Assembly (NCBI RefSeq): GCF_008801605.1
Contig: NZ_VZPJ01000012.1
Span: 155,052 to 219,051 of the forward strand
DNA length: 64,000 bases
Direction: 5' to 3'
From: Pseudomonas brassicacearum subsp. brassicacearum
GTDB taxonomy: Bacteria; Pseudomonadota; Gammaproteobacteria; Pseudomonadales; Pseudomonadaceae
Below are positions 32,461 through 41,000 of this stretch, piece after piece (within the stretch, counting starts at the first letter, position 1; the number at the start of each line of letters is the position of its first letter). A model generated the notes under the pieces. That model worked only from the letters and a program-made list of their open reading frames with translations, searched no databases and was not told where the DNA came from. The translations under genes and the position numbers were made by a program.

Positions 32461-32658
32461 GGTTTAGTCGCTCGGTATTCCAAGGCGCTCATTGCTCCAT
32501 TCAGTCAGGTACTTCTATTCCTGCACTTGATGGTAGCTGTGCGCAGGGCGCCCTCGGGCGCGCCGGTTTCTTGGATCCCCGGTCGACTAACCTGCGTACA
32601 GCTGCCGCCCCTCGTTTAGTCGCGAGTGAGTGGTGGCTCAACTTCAAGGATCCATAGA
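32461..32658 (+). promoter_or_regulatory. Structured leader before the DUF6124 gene
   Basis: Nested complementary arms: GGTTTAGTCG (32461-32470) with CGACTAACC (32584-32592); GGTAGCTGTGCGCAGG (32531-32546) with CCTGCGTACAGCTGCC (32591-32606), an almost perfect match; an inner GGCGCCCTCGGGCGCGCC hairpin; and CTCG-TTTAGTCG-CGAG (32611-32626). The arm order A-B-A'-B' suggests a pseudoknot or alternative folds. Position just before the start codon suggests a cis-acting RNA. The 190 bp upstream of it (32271-32460) hold no gene. Confidence 0.5.
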
Positions 32659-33012
32659 ATGCCGAAGAACACTCCAAATCCCCCAGACGATCACGTCTCC
32701 CGCAGCCAATCGGCCAACGCCAAGAAACTCGACGACGCGGCCACCCGCGCCCTGGACTATTACCTCAAGCCGAAAGCCGACAAAGAAACCTGCGACACAC
32801 CCGACACCCTTTTCATCATCGCCCCCAACATCGACGCCGAATGCCTGCTCGCCAACCTCAGCGAAACCCTGGCCTCGGCCAACGCCATGGTCAGCGACCT
32901 GGCATTCGACCTGAAGGGCTCGCGACGGAATATCTTGCTGGGGGTTCAACAGATGATCGAGCTGAGCCAGTTGCTGGCGAATCGGGCGCTGGATGTGGTT
33001 GAACCGAGGTAG
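32659..33012 (+). CDS. DUF6124 family protein
   Basis: 117 residues from the ATG at 32659 (AAGGA 9 nt upstream). Conserved features are the polar N-terminus, ALDYYLKPKA and the C-terminal helical half (LLANLSETLASANAMVSDLA). The family is common, with several copies per genome, in fluorescent pseudomonads; its function is unknown. It stands alone between the tailocin repressor and mutS and points towards mutS. Confidence 0.75.
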   Translation: MPKNTPNPPDDHVSRSQSANAKKLDDAATRALDYYLKPKADKETCDTPDTLFIIAPNIDAECLLANLSETLASANAMVSDLAFDLKGSRRNILLGVQQMIELSQLLANRALDVVEPR

Positions 33013-33058
33013 GCATCCATGATGCAAGCCGAGACCTAAGAGAAGCCCGAGCAATCAA

Positions 33059-33282
33059 TGTGGGAGCGAGCTTGCTCGCGATAGCGGTAGTTCAGTTACA
33101 GCTAAGTTGTATTGGCTGCCGTCATCGCGAGCAAGCTCGCTCCCACAATGGGCCGCAGTGAACACAGAACTCATGGACACCCAGGATCACCTGTGGGAGC
33201 AAAGCTTGCTCGCGATGAGGCCAGCAAACCCAACATCCATGTGACTGAGCCACCGCCATCGCGAGCAAGCTTTGCTCCCACA
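33059..33282. repeat. Two inverted REP pairs
   Basis: Pair one: 33059-33086 and 33119-33148. Pair two, of a variant with an extra AAA (GTGGGAGCAAAGCTTGCTCGCG): 33192-33220 and 33254-33282. They fill the DUF6124-mutS gap together with the long repeat that follows. Confidence 0.9.
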
Positions 33283-33289
33283 GTTCTGA

Positions 33290-33565
33290 TGGGTGTACGA
33301 CCGGGAGAGCCAGGTCGGCTATCAGGCCGCCTCGCGGTGGACGTTGATCTCGGGCGCCCCGTTAACCACGCTGGCTGAACGAAGGTATTGCGCAGTGGGC
33401 AACCCGGCAAGGATGCCGAGCCTAGGCGAGGCACCAAGTGGTGGGGCAAAAGCGTTTTGCTTACTTTTGACTGGGCCGGCTTCCGGGCTTTTCAAAAGTG
33501 AGCCGCCGTCAGGGCGGAACCCTAAGCAGCCGTTACCGAAAAAACGGATAAGTCCCCAATCCCAA
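33290..33565. repeat. Long dispersed repeat, copy A
   Basis: About 275 bp beginning GGGTGTACGACCGGGAGAGC, containing GGTCGGCTATCAGGCCGCCT, GGGCGCCCCGTTAACCACGC and ACTTTTGACTGGG, and ending near ACGGATAAGTCCCC. It matches copy C (37741-38050) in the same direction and copy B (37225-37490) inverted. There is no coding signature. The 118 bp between it and the mutS start hold no gene. Confidence 0.8.
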
Positions 33566-33683
33566 AAACCACTCACATATGGGTAGCACAGACCACCCAT
33601 GTTAACCTTGCGCCCATCGCGGAAAAGCCGGGCCAATGCCCCTCCTTTTGCCCCACACCTTTCAACGAGCTTGCCTGACACCC

Positions 33684-36263
33684 ATGAATACCGCCGTGAA
33701 CGACCTCTCCAGCCACACGCCGATGATGCAGCAATACTGGCGCCTGAAGAACCAGCACCCCGATCAGCTGATGTTCTACCGCATGGGCGACTTCTACGAA
33801 ATCTTCTACGAGGACGCAAAGAAGGCCGCCAAGCTGTTGGACATCACCCTGACGGCACGTGGGCAATCGGCGGGCATGGCCATTCCGATGTGCGGGATTC
33901 CTTACCACGCGGCAGAAGGTTACCTGGCGAAGCTGGTCAAGCTCGGCGAATCCGTGGTGATCTGCGAACAAGTCGGCGACCCGGCCACCAGCAAGGGCCC
34001 GGTGGAACGCCAAGTCGTGCGGATCATCACCCCAGGCACGGTCAGTGACGAAGCCTTGCTGGATGAACGCCGGGACAACCTGATCGCCGCAGTGCTGGGC
34101 GATGAACGCCTGTTCGGCCTGGCGGTGCTGGACATCACCAGCGGTAACTTCTCGGTACTGGAAATCAAGGGCTGGGAAAACCTGCTGGCGGAACTGGAAC
34201 GGGTCAATCCAGTAGAGCTTTTAATTCCTGATGACTGGCCCAAAGACCTGCCGGCAGAAAAACGCCGTGGCGTGCGTCGTCGGGCGCCGTGGGATTTTGA
34301 GCGTGATTCGGCGCTGAAAAGTCTCTGCCAGCAGTTTTCCACCCAGGACCTCAAGGGCTTCGGTTGCGAGAACCTGACCCTGGCCATCGGCGCTGCCGGT
34401 TGCCTGCTGGCCTACGCCAAGGAAACCCAGCGCACCGCCCTGCCCCACTTGCGCAGCCTGCGGCACGAACGCCTGGATGACACCGTGGTGCTGGACGGCG
34501 CGAGCCGCCGCAACCTGGAACTGGACACCAACCTGGCCGGCGGGCGCGACAACACCTTGCAATCGGTGGTCGATCGCTGCCAGACCGCCATGGGCAGCCG
34601 CCTGCTGACACGCTGGTTGAATCGGCCGCTGCGGGACTTGACCGTGCTGCTGGCGCGCCAGTCCTCCATTACCTGCCTGCTGGATCGTTATCGCTTCGAG
34701 CAGTTGCAACCGCAGCTCAAGGAAATCGGTGACATCGAGCGGATTCTCGCCCGCATCGGTTTGCGCAACGCCCGTCCCCGCGACCTGGCGCGCCTGCGCG
34801 ATGCCCTCGGCGCGTTGCCCGAATTGCAGGTGGCGATGACCGACCTCGAAGCGCCACACCTGCAGCAACTGGCGCGCACCACCAGCACCTACCCGGAGCT
34901 GGCCGCGCTGCTGGAAAAAGCCATTATCGATAACCCACCCGCGGTGATCCGTGACGGTGGCGTGCTGAAAACCGGCTACGACGCCGAACTCGACGAGCTG
35001 CAAGCGCTGAGCGAGAACGCCGGCCAGTTCCTGATCGACCTCGAAGCCCGGGAAAAAGCCCGTACCGGCCTTGCCAACCTCAAGGTCGGCTACAACCGTA
35101 TCCACGGTTATTTCATCGAATTGCCGAGCAAGCAGGCCGAACAGGCACCAGCCGATTATGTTCGCCGCCAGACCCTCAAGGGCGCCGAGCGTTTCATCAC
35201 CCCGGAACTCAAGGCGTTCGAAGACAAGGCGCTGTCGGCCAAGAGCCGCGCCCTGGCCCGGGAAAAGATGCTCTATGAAGCGTTGCTCGAAGACCTGATC
35301 AGCCAACTGCCGCCGTTACAGGACACTGCTGGCGCCCTAGCGGAACTGGATGTGCTGAGCAACCTGGCCGAACGCGCGCTGAACCTGGACCTCAATTGCC
35401 CGCGCTTCGTCAGTGAGCCGTGCATGCGCATCAGCCAGGGTCGTCACCCGGTGGTCGAGCAAGTACTGACCACGCCGTTCGTGGCCAACGACCTGAGCCT
35501 GGACGACAACACCCGCATGCTGGTGATCACCGGCCCGAACATGGGCGGTAAATCCACCTACATGCGCCAAACCGCGTTGATCGTGCTGCTGGCCCATATT
35601 GGCAGCTTCGTTCCGGCGGCCAGCTGCGAATTGTCCTTGGTGGACCGGATCTTCACCCGCATCGGCTCCAGCGACGACCTGGCCGGTGGACGTTCGACGT
35701 TCATGGTGGAAATGAGCGAAACCGCGAACATTCTGCACAACGCCACCGAACGCAGCCTGGTGCTGATGGACGAAGTCGGACGCGGCACCAGCACCTTCGA
35801 CGGCTTGTCCCTGGCCTGGGCAGCGGCCGAACGCCTCGCGCACCTGCGGGCCTACACGCTGTTCGCCACCCATTACTTCGAACTCACCGTGTTGCCGGAA
35901 AGCCAGCCTTTGGTGGCCAACGTCCACCTCAATGCAACCGAGCACAACGAACGCATCGTCTTCCTGCACCACGTGCTGCCCGGCCCGGCCAGCCAGAGCT
36001 ACGGCCTGGCGGTGGCGCAACTGGCCGGCGTGCCAAGTGAAGTCATTACCCGTGCCCGCGAGCACCTGAGCCGCCTGGAAACCACCAGCCTGCCCCACGA
36101 AGCGCCGCGCCCGACCAAAGGCAAACCGGCCGCACCGCAGCAAAGCGACCTGTTCGCCAGCCTGCCGCATCCGGTGCTCGATGAACTGGCCAAGCTCGAT
36201 CTGGACGACCTGACACCTCGTCGGGCACTGGATTTACTCTATACATTGAAGACACGGATCTAA
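33684..36263 (+). CDS. mutS: DNA mismatch repair protein MutS
   Basis: 859 residues from the ATG at 33684. The mismatch-recognition F-x-E motif is in MGDFYEIF, Walker A is GPNMGGKST, the ABC signature-like region is GGRSTFMVEM and Walker B is VLMDEVGRGTS. The C-terminal end has the usual LDDLTPRRALDLLYTLK clamp/tetramer segment. It recognises mispairs and recruits MutL. Marks the right border of the tailocin site. Confidence 0.98.
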   Translation: MNTAVNDLSSHTPMMQQYWRLKNQHPDQLMFYRMGDFYEIFYEDAKKAAKLLDITLTARGQSAGMAIPMCGIPYHAAEGYLAKLVKLGESVVICEQVGDPATSKGPVERQVVRIITPGTVSDEALLDERRDNLIAAVLGDERLFGLAVLDITSGNFSVLEIKGWENLLAELERVNPVELLIPDDWPKDLPAEKRRGVRRRAPWDFERDSALKSLCQQFSTQDLKGFGCENLTLAIGAAGCLLAYAKETQRTALPHLRSLRHERLDDTVVLDGASRRNLELDTNLAGGRDNTLQSVVDRCQTAMGSRLLTRWLNRPLRDLTVLLARQSSITCLLDRYRFEQLQPQLKEIGDIERILARIGLRNARPRDLARLRDALGALPELQVAMTDLEAPHLQQLARTTSTYPELAALLEKAIIDNPPAVIRDGGVLKTGYDAELDELQALSENAGQFLIDLEAREKARTGLANLKVGYNRIHGYFIELPSKQAEQAPADYVRRQTLKGAERFITPELKAFEDKALSAKSRALAREKMLYEALLEDLISQLPPLQDTAGALAELDVLSNLAERALNLDLNCPRFVSEPCMRISQGRHPVVEQVLTTPFVANDLSLDDNTRMLVITGPNMGGKSTYMRQTALIVLLAHIGSFVPAASCELSLVDRIFTRIGSSDDLAGGRSTFMVEMSETANILHNATERSLVLMDEVGRGTSTFDGLSLAWAAAERLAHLRAYTLFATHYFELTVLPESQPLVANVHLNATEHNERIVFLHHVLPGPASQSYGLAVAQLAGVPSEVITRAREHLSRLETTSLPHEAPRPTKGKPAAPQQSDLFASLPHPVLDELAKLDLDDLTPRRALDLLYTLKTRI

Positions 36264-36405
36264 CACACAGGCTTTCAAGCTGTTAGAATCGCGCGCGGTT
36301 TGGGATGCTGCGGACTATTAGCCTGGTTCGCAGACTATCGCTCCCAAACCTGGCGACCCTACCGTGAAGGGGCTTCGCTGCCGCCGCCTGAGGAGAGAAT
36401 TAGAA

Positions 36406-36729
36406 ATGACCTTCGTCGTCACCGACAACTGCATCAAGTGCAAGTACACCGACTGCGTAGAAGTGTGTCCGGTGGACTGCTTTTACGAAGGGCCGAATTT
36501 CCTGGTCATTCACCCGGACGAGTGCATCGACTGCGCCCTGTGTGAACCGGAATGCCCGGCGAACGCCATTTTCTCGGAAGACGAAGTGCCGGCCGGCATG
36601 GAGAACTTCATCGAGCTGAACGCAGAACTGGCGGACATCTGGCCGAACATCACCGAGAAGAAAGATGCGCTGCCGGACGCCGAAGAGTGGGATGGCAAGG
36701 AAGGCAAGCTCAAGGATCTGGAACGCTGA
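36406..36729 (+). CDS. fdxA: Seven-iron ferredoxin FdxA
   Basis: 107 residues (GAGGAGA before the ATG). Cys motifs C-x2-C-x4-C-x3-C-P and C-x2-C-x2-C-x3-C-P bind one [3Fe-4S] and one [4Fe-4S] cluster. It is an electron carrier. Position after mutS and before rsmZ-rpoS is the same as in P. aeruginosa. Confidence 0.96.
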   Translation: MTFVVTDNCIKCKYTDCVEVCPVDCFYEGPNFLVIHPDECIDCALCEPECPANAIFSEDEVPAGMENFIELNAELADIWPNITEKKDALPDAEEWDGKEGKLKDLER

Positions 36730-36747
36730 TCGTTGCTGCTTTCGTGG

Positions 36748-36772
36748 AAAAGGCCCCTTGCGGGCCTTTTTG
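36748..36772 (+). terminator. fdxA terminator
   Basis: AAAAGGCCC-CTTG-CGGGCCTTTTT, 19 nt after the fdxA stop. Confidence 0.9.
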
Positions 36773-36799
36773 CTTTTTCGGGTCAAGAAATCGCAGGCA

Positions 36800-36931
36800 A
36801 AAAAAAGGGGCGGTTTGACCCGCCCACATTTTTTCCCTAATCCCTTTAATCCTTTTCATCATCCTGATGAATCGCGTCCTGCGATGTCCTTCCTTCCCAT
36901 CGTCCTTGACGGGTGTGTCTGTCCGTCGACA
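36800..36931 (-). ncRNA. rsmZ: Regulatory small RNA RsmZ
   Basis: About 132 nt starting TGTCGACGGACAGACAC as in known Pseudomonas RsmZ. About ten GGA motifs are present, many in hairpin loops: GATG-(GGAAGGAAGGA)-CATC, ATCGC-AGGAC-GCGAT, TTCATC-AGGAT-GATGAA. It ends in GGGCGG-(TCAAA)-CCGCCC with a T-run (36799-36825). It sequesters RsmA/RsmE proteins and so relieves repression of secondary-metabolism and exoproduct mRNAs. A -10 box TAATAT lies at 36945-36940, with no clear -35, fitting GacA control. The fdxA-rpoS spacer is the conserved site of this gene. Confidence 0.95.
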
Positions 36932-37103
36932 CAGGACTGATATTAGTATTTTCCCAGGCGAGTGCAACGCGACTGATACAGGTGGCTTGCTCTGTCACGC
37001 TACGTTCATCAACAAATTTTCGTTATAAATCAGTCAAATACAAAAAGATCACGGTATTTATAGCGGTCTGTCCGGCCGATGGGGAACTGATCGCTTACGT
37101 AAC

Positions 37104-37121
37104 ACTAGGCAAAGGCTTACA
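37104..37121 (-). promoter_or_regulatory. GacA-type upstream activating site of rsmZ (right half degenerate)
   Basis: On the minus strand TGTAAG-CCTTTG-CCTAGT, against the GacA consensus TGTAAG-N6-CTTACA. It is centred near -181 from the rsmZ start, where this element is found in other strains. The left half is perfect and the right half is weak. Confidence 0.65.
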
Positions 37122-37224
37122 CGCTGAACCTACAAATGGAGTTGGGGTTGGAAAAGCGACTCTTCAGATACGCAGAAGATTCGAACCAGTCGCGATGTTC
37201 TATAGTTTTACGAGCGGGGGTTTC

Positions 37225-37490
37225 AGGAGTGGTGTGTATATCCGTTTCTGCGGTAACGGCGGCTTATGGTTCCGCTCTTACAGCGGGTCACTTTTGGAAG
37301 AGCGCCAAAAGTAACCATGGGCCCGCCGCGAAAGGCCATCCATGGCCCAGCGCGGCTACCTCGGCATCCATGCCGAGATGCCCACTGCGCAATGCCTGCG
37401 TTCGGCCAGCGTGGTTAACGGGGGCGTCCGAGATCAACGTCCACCGCGAGGCGGCCTAACAGCCGACCTGGCTCTCCCGGTCTTACACCC
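37225..37490. repeat. Long dispersed repeat, copy B (inverted)
   Basis: The reverse complement begins GGGTGTAAGACCGGGAGAGC and runs through GCGCCAAAAGT to CGGATATACACACC. It faces copy C 250 bp to the right, so copies B and C form a long inverted repeat around a REP cluster. Confidence 0.82.
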
Positions 37491-37498
37491 ATCAGATC

Positions 37499-37721
37499 TG
37501 TGGGAGCAAAGCTTGCTCGCGATGAGGCCAGCAAACCCAACATCCATGTGACTGAACCACCGTCATCGCGAGCAGGCTCGCTCCCGCATTCAATCTTCAG
37601 CGGACACAAAATTCATATCCAACACAGTCCCACTGTGGGAGCGCTTGCTCGCGAAGAGGTCAGCACATCCAACATCTTCATCGACTGTAACGCCGCCTTC
37701 GCGAGCAAGCCCGCTCCCACA
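37499..37721. repeat. Four REP elements between the long repeats
   Basis: REPs at about 37499-37527, 37562-37588, 37633-37657 and 37694-37721 in alternating orientation. The whole stretch 36946-38053 between rsmZ and the rpoS terminator holds no gene: an AT-rich piece with the rsmZ control site, then repeats. Confidence 0.88.
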
Positions 37722-37740
37722 AGGGAAACGCGGTCCCACC

Positions 37741-38050
37741 CGGAGTCAGGTCGGCTATAAGGCCGCCTCGCCCTGGCTTTTGATCTGGGCGCCCCGTTAA
37801 ACCACGCTGGCCGAACGCAGGCGGCACCTCGGCATGGATGCCGAGGTAGCCGCGCTGGGCCATGAATGGCCCTTCGCGGCGGGCCCACGGAGCAATGCCG
37901 GAGTGAGGGCACACCGAGCCTAAGCGAGGTGTCGAGTGGTGGGGCAGAGCGTTTTTGGTTACTTTTGGCGCTCTTTCCAAAAGTGACTCGCCGTAAGGGC
38001 GGAACCATAAGTAGCCGTGACCGAAGAAACGGATATACCCCCAAACCCAA
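37741..38050. repeat. Long dispersed repeat, copy C
   Basis: About 310 bp in the same direction as copy A. It has GGTCGGCTATAAGGCCGCCT near its start, GCATGGATGCCGAGGTAGCC in the middle and AAACGGATATACCCCC at the end. It is longer than copy A in the middle, where it agrees with copy B. Confidence 0.82.
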
Positions 38051-38053
38051 GCC

Positions 38054-38098
38054 AAAAAAAACGGCACTTTTCATTTCTGAAAGAAGCACCGTTTTTTC
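38054..38098 (-). terminator. rpoS terminator
   Basis: On the minus strand AACGGTGCTT pairs with AAGTGCCGTT (two G-U pairs) around an AT-rich loop, followed by eight T. Confidence 0.85.
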
Positions 38099-38151
38099 CA
38101 AGTGAACAGCATCACAGCCAATCAGGGCCTTTCTGCTGCACTCGCCTTGGG

Positions 38152-39159
38152 TTATTGAAACAACGACTCGCTCGACAAGCCGTTCTTCTCCAGGATCTCT
38201 CGCAGACGCTTGAGACCTTCAACCTGGATCTGCCTCACCCGCTCACGGGTCAAACCAATCTCCAGGCCCACATCTTCAAGCGTGCTGCTTTCATGACCGC
38301 GCAAGCCGAAGCGGCGAATCACCACTTCCCGTTGCTTGTCCGTAAGTTCCGAAAGCCACTGGTCGATGCTCTGGGACAAGTCATCGTCCTGGAGCAACTC
38401 GCACGGATCGGTCGGACGATCGTCGGTCAGGGTATCCAGCAGGGTCTTATCCGAGTCCGGCCCCAGCGAGACGTCTACCGAAGAGACCCGCTCGTTGAGC
38501 CCAAGCATGCGCTTGACCTCACCTACCGGTTTTTCCAGCAGGTTGGCGATTTCTTCGGGTGAAGGTTCATGGTCGAGTTTTTGGGTCAACTCACGGGCGG
38601 CCCGCAGGTAGACGTTCAGCTCCTTGACCACATGAATCGGCAACCGGATGGTCCGGGTCTGGTTCATGATCGCCCGTTCGATGGTCTGGCGGATCCACCA
38701 GGTGGCGTAGGTCGAGAAACGGAAGCCGCGTTCGGGGTCGAATTTCTCGACGGCGCGAATCAGGCCCAGGTTGCCCTCTTCGATCAGGTCCAGCAGTGAA
38801 AGCCCACGATTGACATAGCGTCGGGCGATTTTCACCACCAGGCGCAGGTTGCTTTCAATCATGCGTTTTCGACCGGCCGGGTCGCCACTTTGCGACAGCC
38901 GCGCAAAATGAACTTCTTCCTCGGGGGAGAGCAGTGGCGAAAAACCGATTTCGTTGAGATACAGCTGAGTGGCGTCCAGCGCCCGGGTGTAATCGATGTA
39001 CTTATGTTGTTTAAGCGAAGCGGAGTGTTTGGATTTGGCACGAACGGAAGGTGGAGTCGCCCCTTCATCATTCGACATCGAATCCATAGCGATGCCGGTC
39101 TCCATAAGGAGAACCTCATCGTCGATGTCAAACTCCGGCACTTCTTTACTGAGAGCCAT
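38152..39159 (-). CDS. rpoS: RNA polymerase sigma factor RpoS
   Basis: 335 residues, the normal Pseudomonas size. Region 1.2 (YLNEIGFSPLLSPEEE), region 2 (DLIEEGNLGLIRAVEKF, FRFSTYATWWIRQTIERA), region 3 (ELTQKLDHEPSPEEIA) and region 4 (STLEDVGLEIGLTRERVRQI) are intact. It directs the stationary-phase and general stress response. The gene follows nlpD (106 bp); in related bacteria its main promoter lies inside nlpD. Confidence 0.98.
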   Translation of the reverse strand: MALSKEVPEFDIDDEVLLMETGIAMDSMSNDEGATPPSVRAKSKHSASLKQHKYIDYTRALDATQLYLNEIGFSPLLSPEEEVHFARLSQSGDPAGRKRMIESNLRLVVKIARRYVNRGLSLLDLIEEGNLGLIRAVEKFDPERGFRFSTYATWWIRQTIERAIMNQTRTIRLPIHVVKELNVYLRAARELTQKLDHEPSPEEIANLLEKPVGEVKRMLGLNERVSSVDVSLGPDSDKTLLDTLTDDRPTDPCELLQDDDLSQSIDQWLSELTDKQREVVIRRFGLRGHESSTLEDVGLEIGLTRERVRQIQVEGLKRLREILEKNGLSSESLFQ

Positions 39160-39265
39160 TGTTATAGTCCTTTGGTGAGTTCGACCTCAAGCTCAAGCGA
39201 CGCCTTTATCCTTGGCAACGCTGGAGCCTGTTCCCTCTACGTGACGGAACAGGCTGACAATCAAA

Positions 39266-40111
39266 TCAACGCCGTGGCAGGAATTGCAGCGGATCGACTG
39301 GTTTACCTTGTCGGCGAATCTCAAAATGCAGTTTCACCCGGTCTGTTCCCGTTGATCCCATTTCGGCAATTGTCTGTCCGACCTTGACCTGCTGCCCCTC
39401 CCGAACCAACAGCCTGCGGTTGTGACCGTAGGCACTGACGTAGGTATCGCTGTGTTTGATGATCACGAGTTCGCCGTAGCCCCTCAAACCACTCCCGGCG
39501 TACACAACCGTGCCATCAGACGCGGCTAAAACAGGCTGTCCCAAATCCCCGGCGATATCAATTCCTTTATTCAAACTACCGTTTGAAGAGAATTTTCCAA
39601 TGAGAACGCCACTAGAAGGCCATCCCCAGCCTGTCGGGGCGGGGCCTGCCGGAGGCATCGGAACGGGGGTCGGTTTGCTCGCGACGGACGGTACTGTCGC
39701 CGCTTCAGCCCCCGTCGGCCGGCGAATAACCGTGGTTTTACTCGAGGAAGAAGGCGTCGAACCCGACTGCGTAACCACCGCGGTAGGCGTTGAACCGCTA
39801 CGGCCATCGAAGCGAATCGTCTGACCTGGGTGAATCGTATAAGGCGCAGGAATGTTGTTACGCGCCGCAAGGGCTTTGTAGTCCCAGCCGTAGCGGAAAG
39901 CGATGGAAAACAGCGTATCGCCGCGACGGACTACATATTGGCCGGTCGTTACTGTAGGACGTTGAGGTGTTGCATTGTTGCGATCGACAACCCGGACATT
40001 ACCCGACGGCGTACTGGAACATCCGACCAGCAAAGTGCTCAAGACAAGGCCAGTCACCAGGCGCTGAAAGCTTGTGATACCCATACGCTGCGCAATGACT
40101 GTGAGACTCAC
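39266..40111 (-). CDS. nlpD: Lipoprotein NlpD (amidase activator)
   Basis: 281 residues. The lipobox L-V-G-C puts the lipidated Cys at about 31. A LysM domain follows (about 58-102, YVVRRGDTLFSIAFRYGWD), then a low-complexity Ser/Thr/Pro linker and a C-terminal M23/LytM domain. The metal ligands of active M23 enzymes are replaced (NKGID for HxGxD, VKLHFE for HLHFE), as expected of NlpD, which activates the septal amidase AmiC instead of cutting peptidoglycan itself. Confidence 0.93.
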   Translation of the reverse strand: MSLTVIAQRMGITSFQRLVTGLVLSTLLVGCSSTPSGNVRVVDRNNATPQRPTVTTGQYVVRRGDTLFSIAFRYGWDYKALAARNNIPAPYTIHPGQTIRFDGRSGSTPTAVVTQSGSTPSSSSKTTVIRRPTGAEAATVPSVASKPTPVPMPPAGPAPTGWGWPSSGVLIGKFSSNGSLNKGIDIAGDLGQPVLAASDGTVVYAGSGLRGYGELVIIKHSDTYVSAYGHNRRLLVREGQQVKVGQTIAEMGSTGTDRVKLHFEIRRQGKPVDPLQFLPRR

Positions 40112-40322
40112 CCGCCGCTCCCTTTGTGGTGGCAGAAAAATTGGAAACTGCCTGTCCAGGCAGAACTCATATAAATATAGCTGGCAACGACTGCGCCTCT
40201 ATTAATGAAGCGCAATGTGTCGCCGCACACGTTTGCTCGACGCCGTTGGACTCTGTTCAGCAAATCGGTGCCGCTGTAAGACACAGGCTGGGCCACGGAA
40301 TTCAGCGTCTGTTTATAAATGC

Positions 40323-41000
40323 TCAGGCCAACGGCCCATTGAGTAACGGCACGAACCGCACCGCCCCCAGGACGTGTCGCGAAAAACCGTGTTCTTCGCG
40401 CACGATCAGCATCAGTTGCTGGACTTCACCGGCACCCACCGGAATGACCAGTCGCCCGCCGGGAGCAAGCTGATCCAGCAGGGCCTGGGGAACATCGGTG
40501 GCCACCGCAGTCACGATGATGCCGTTGTACGGTGCCAGGGCCGGCCACCCCTCCCAGCCATCGCCCCAGCGAAACACCACGTTGCGCAGGTTCAACTCAA
40601 CCAGGCGTTCCTTGGCGCGATCCTGCAGTACCTTGATCCGCTCTACGGAAAACACCCGCTCGACCAGTTGCGACAACACCGCCGTCTGGTAACCCGAGCC
40701 GGTACCGATCTCCATCACCTTGTCCAGCGGTCCCGCCTCCAGCAGCAACTCGCTCATGCGGGCCACCATGTATGGCTGGGAAATGGTCTGGTTGTGGCCG
40801 ATCGGCAACGCCGTATCTTCATAGGCGCGATGGGCCAGGGCCTCATCGACGAACAGATGGCGCGGCGTGCGGCGAATGACTTCCAACACCTGGGCGTTGG
40901 AGAGACCTTCTTCGTAGAGACGCTGGATCAGTCGTTCACGGGTGCGCTGGGAGGTCATGCCGATTCCGCGGCGCAGCATATCGTCTTGCTCACGAGCCAT
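40323..41000 (-). CDS. pcm: Protein-L-isoaspartate O-methyltransferase
   Basis: 225 residues. Motif I is MEIGTGSGYQTAVL, and the substrate site Q-T-I-S-Q-P-Y is intact. It repairs isoaspartyl damage in aged proteins using S-adenosylmethionine. The ATG overlaps the surE stop (TGATG), so translation is coupled; a second Met at residue 15 is an alternative start. The 211 bp after it hold no gene. Confidence 0.95.
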   Translation of the reverse strand: MAREQDDMLRRGIGMTSQRTRERLIQRLYEEGLSNAQVLEVIRRTPRHLFVDEALAHRAYEDTALPIGHNQTISQPYMVARMSELLLEAGPLDKVMEIGTGSGYQTAVLSQLVERVFSVERIKVLQDRAKERLVELNLRNVVFRWGDGWEGWPALAPYNGIIVTAVATDVPQALLDQLAPGGRLVIPVGAGEVQQLMLIVREEHGFSRHVLGAVRFVPLLNGPLA

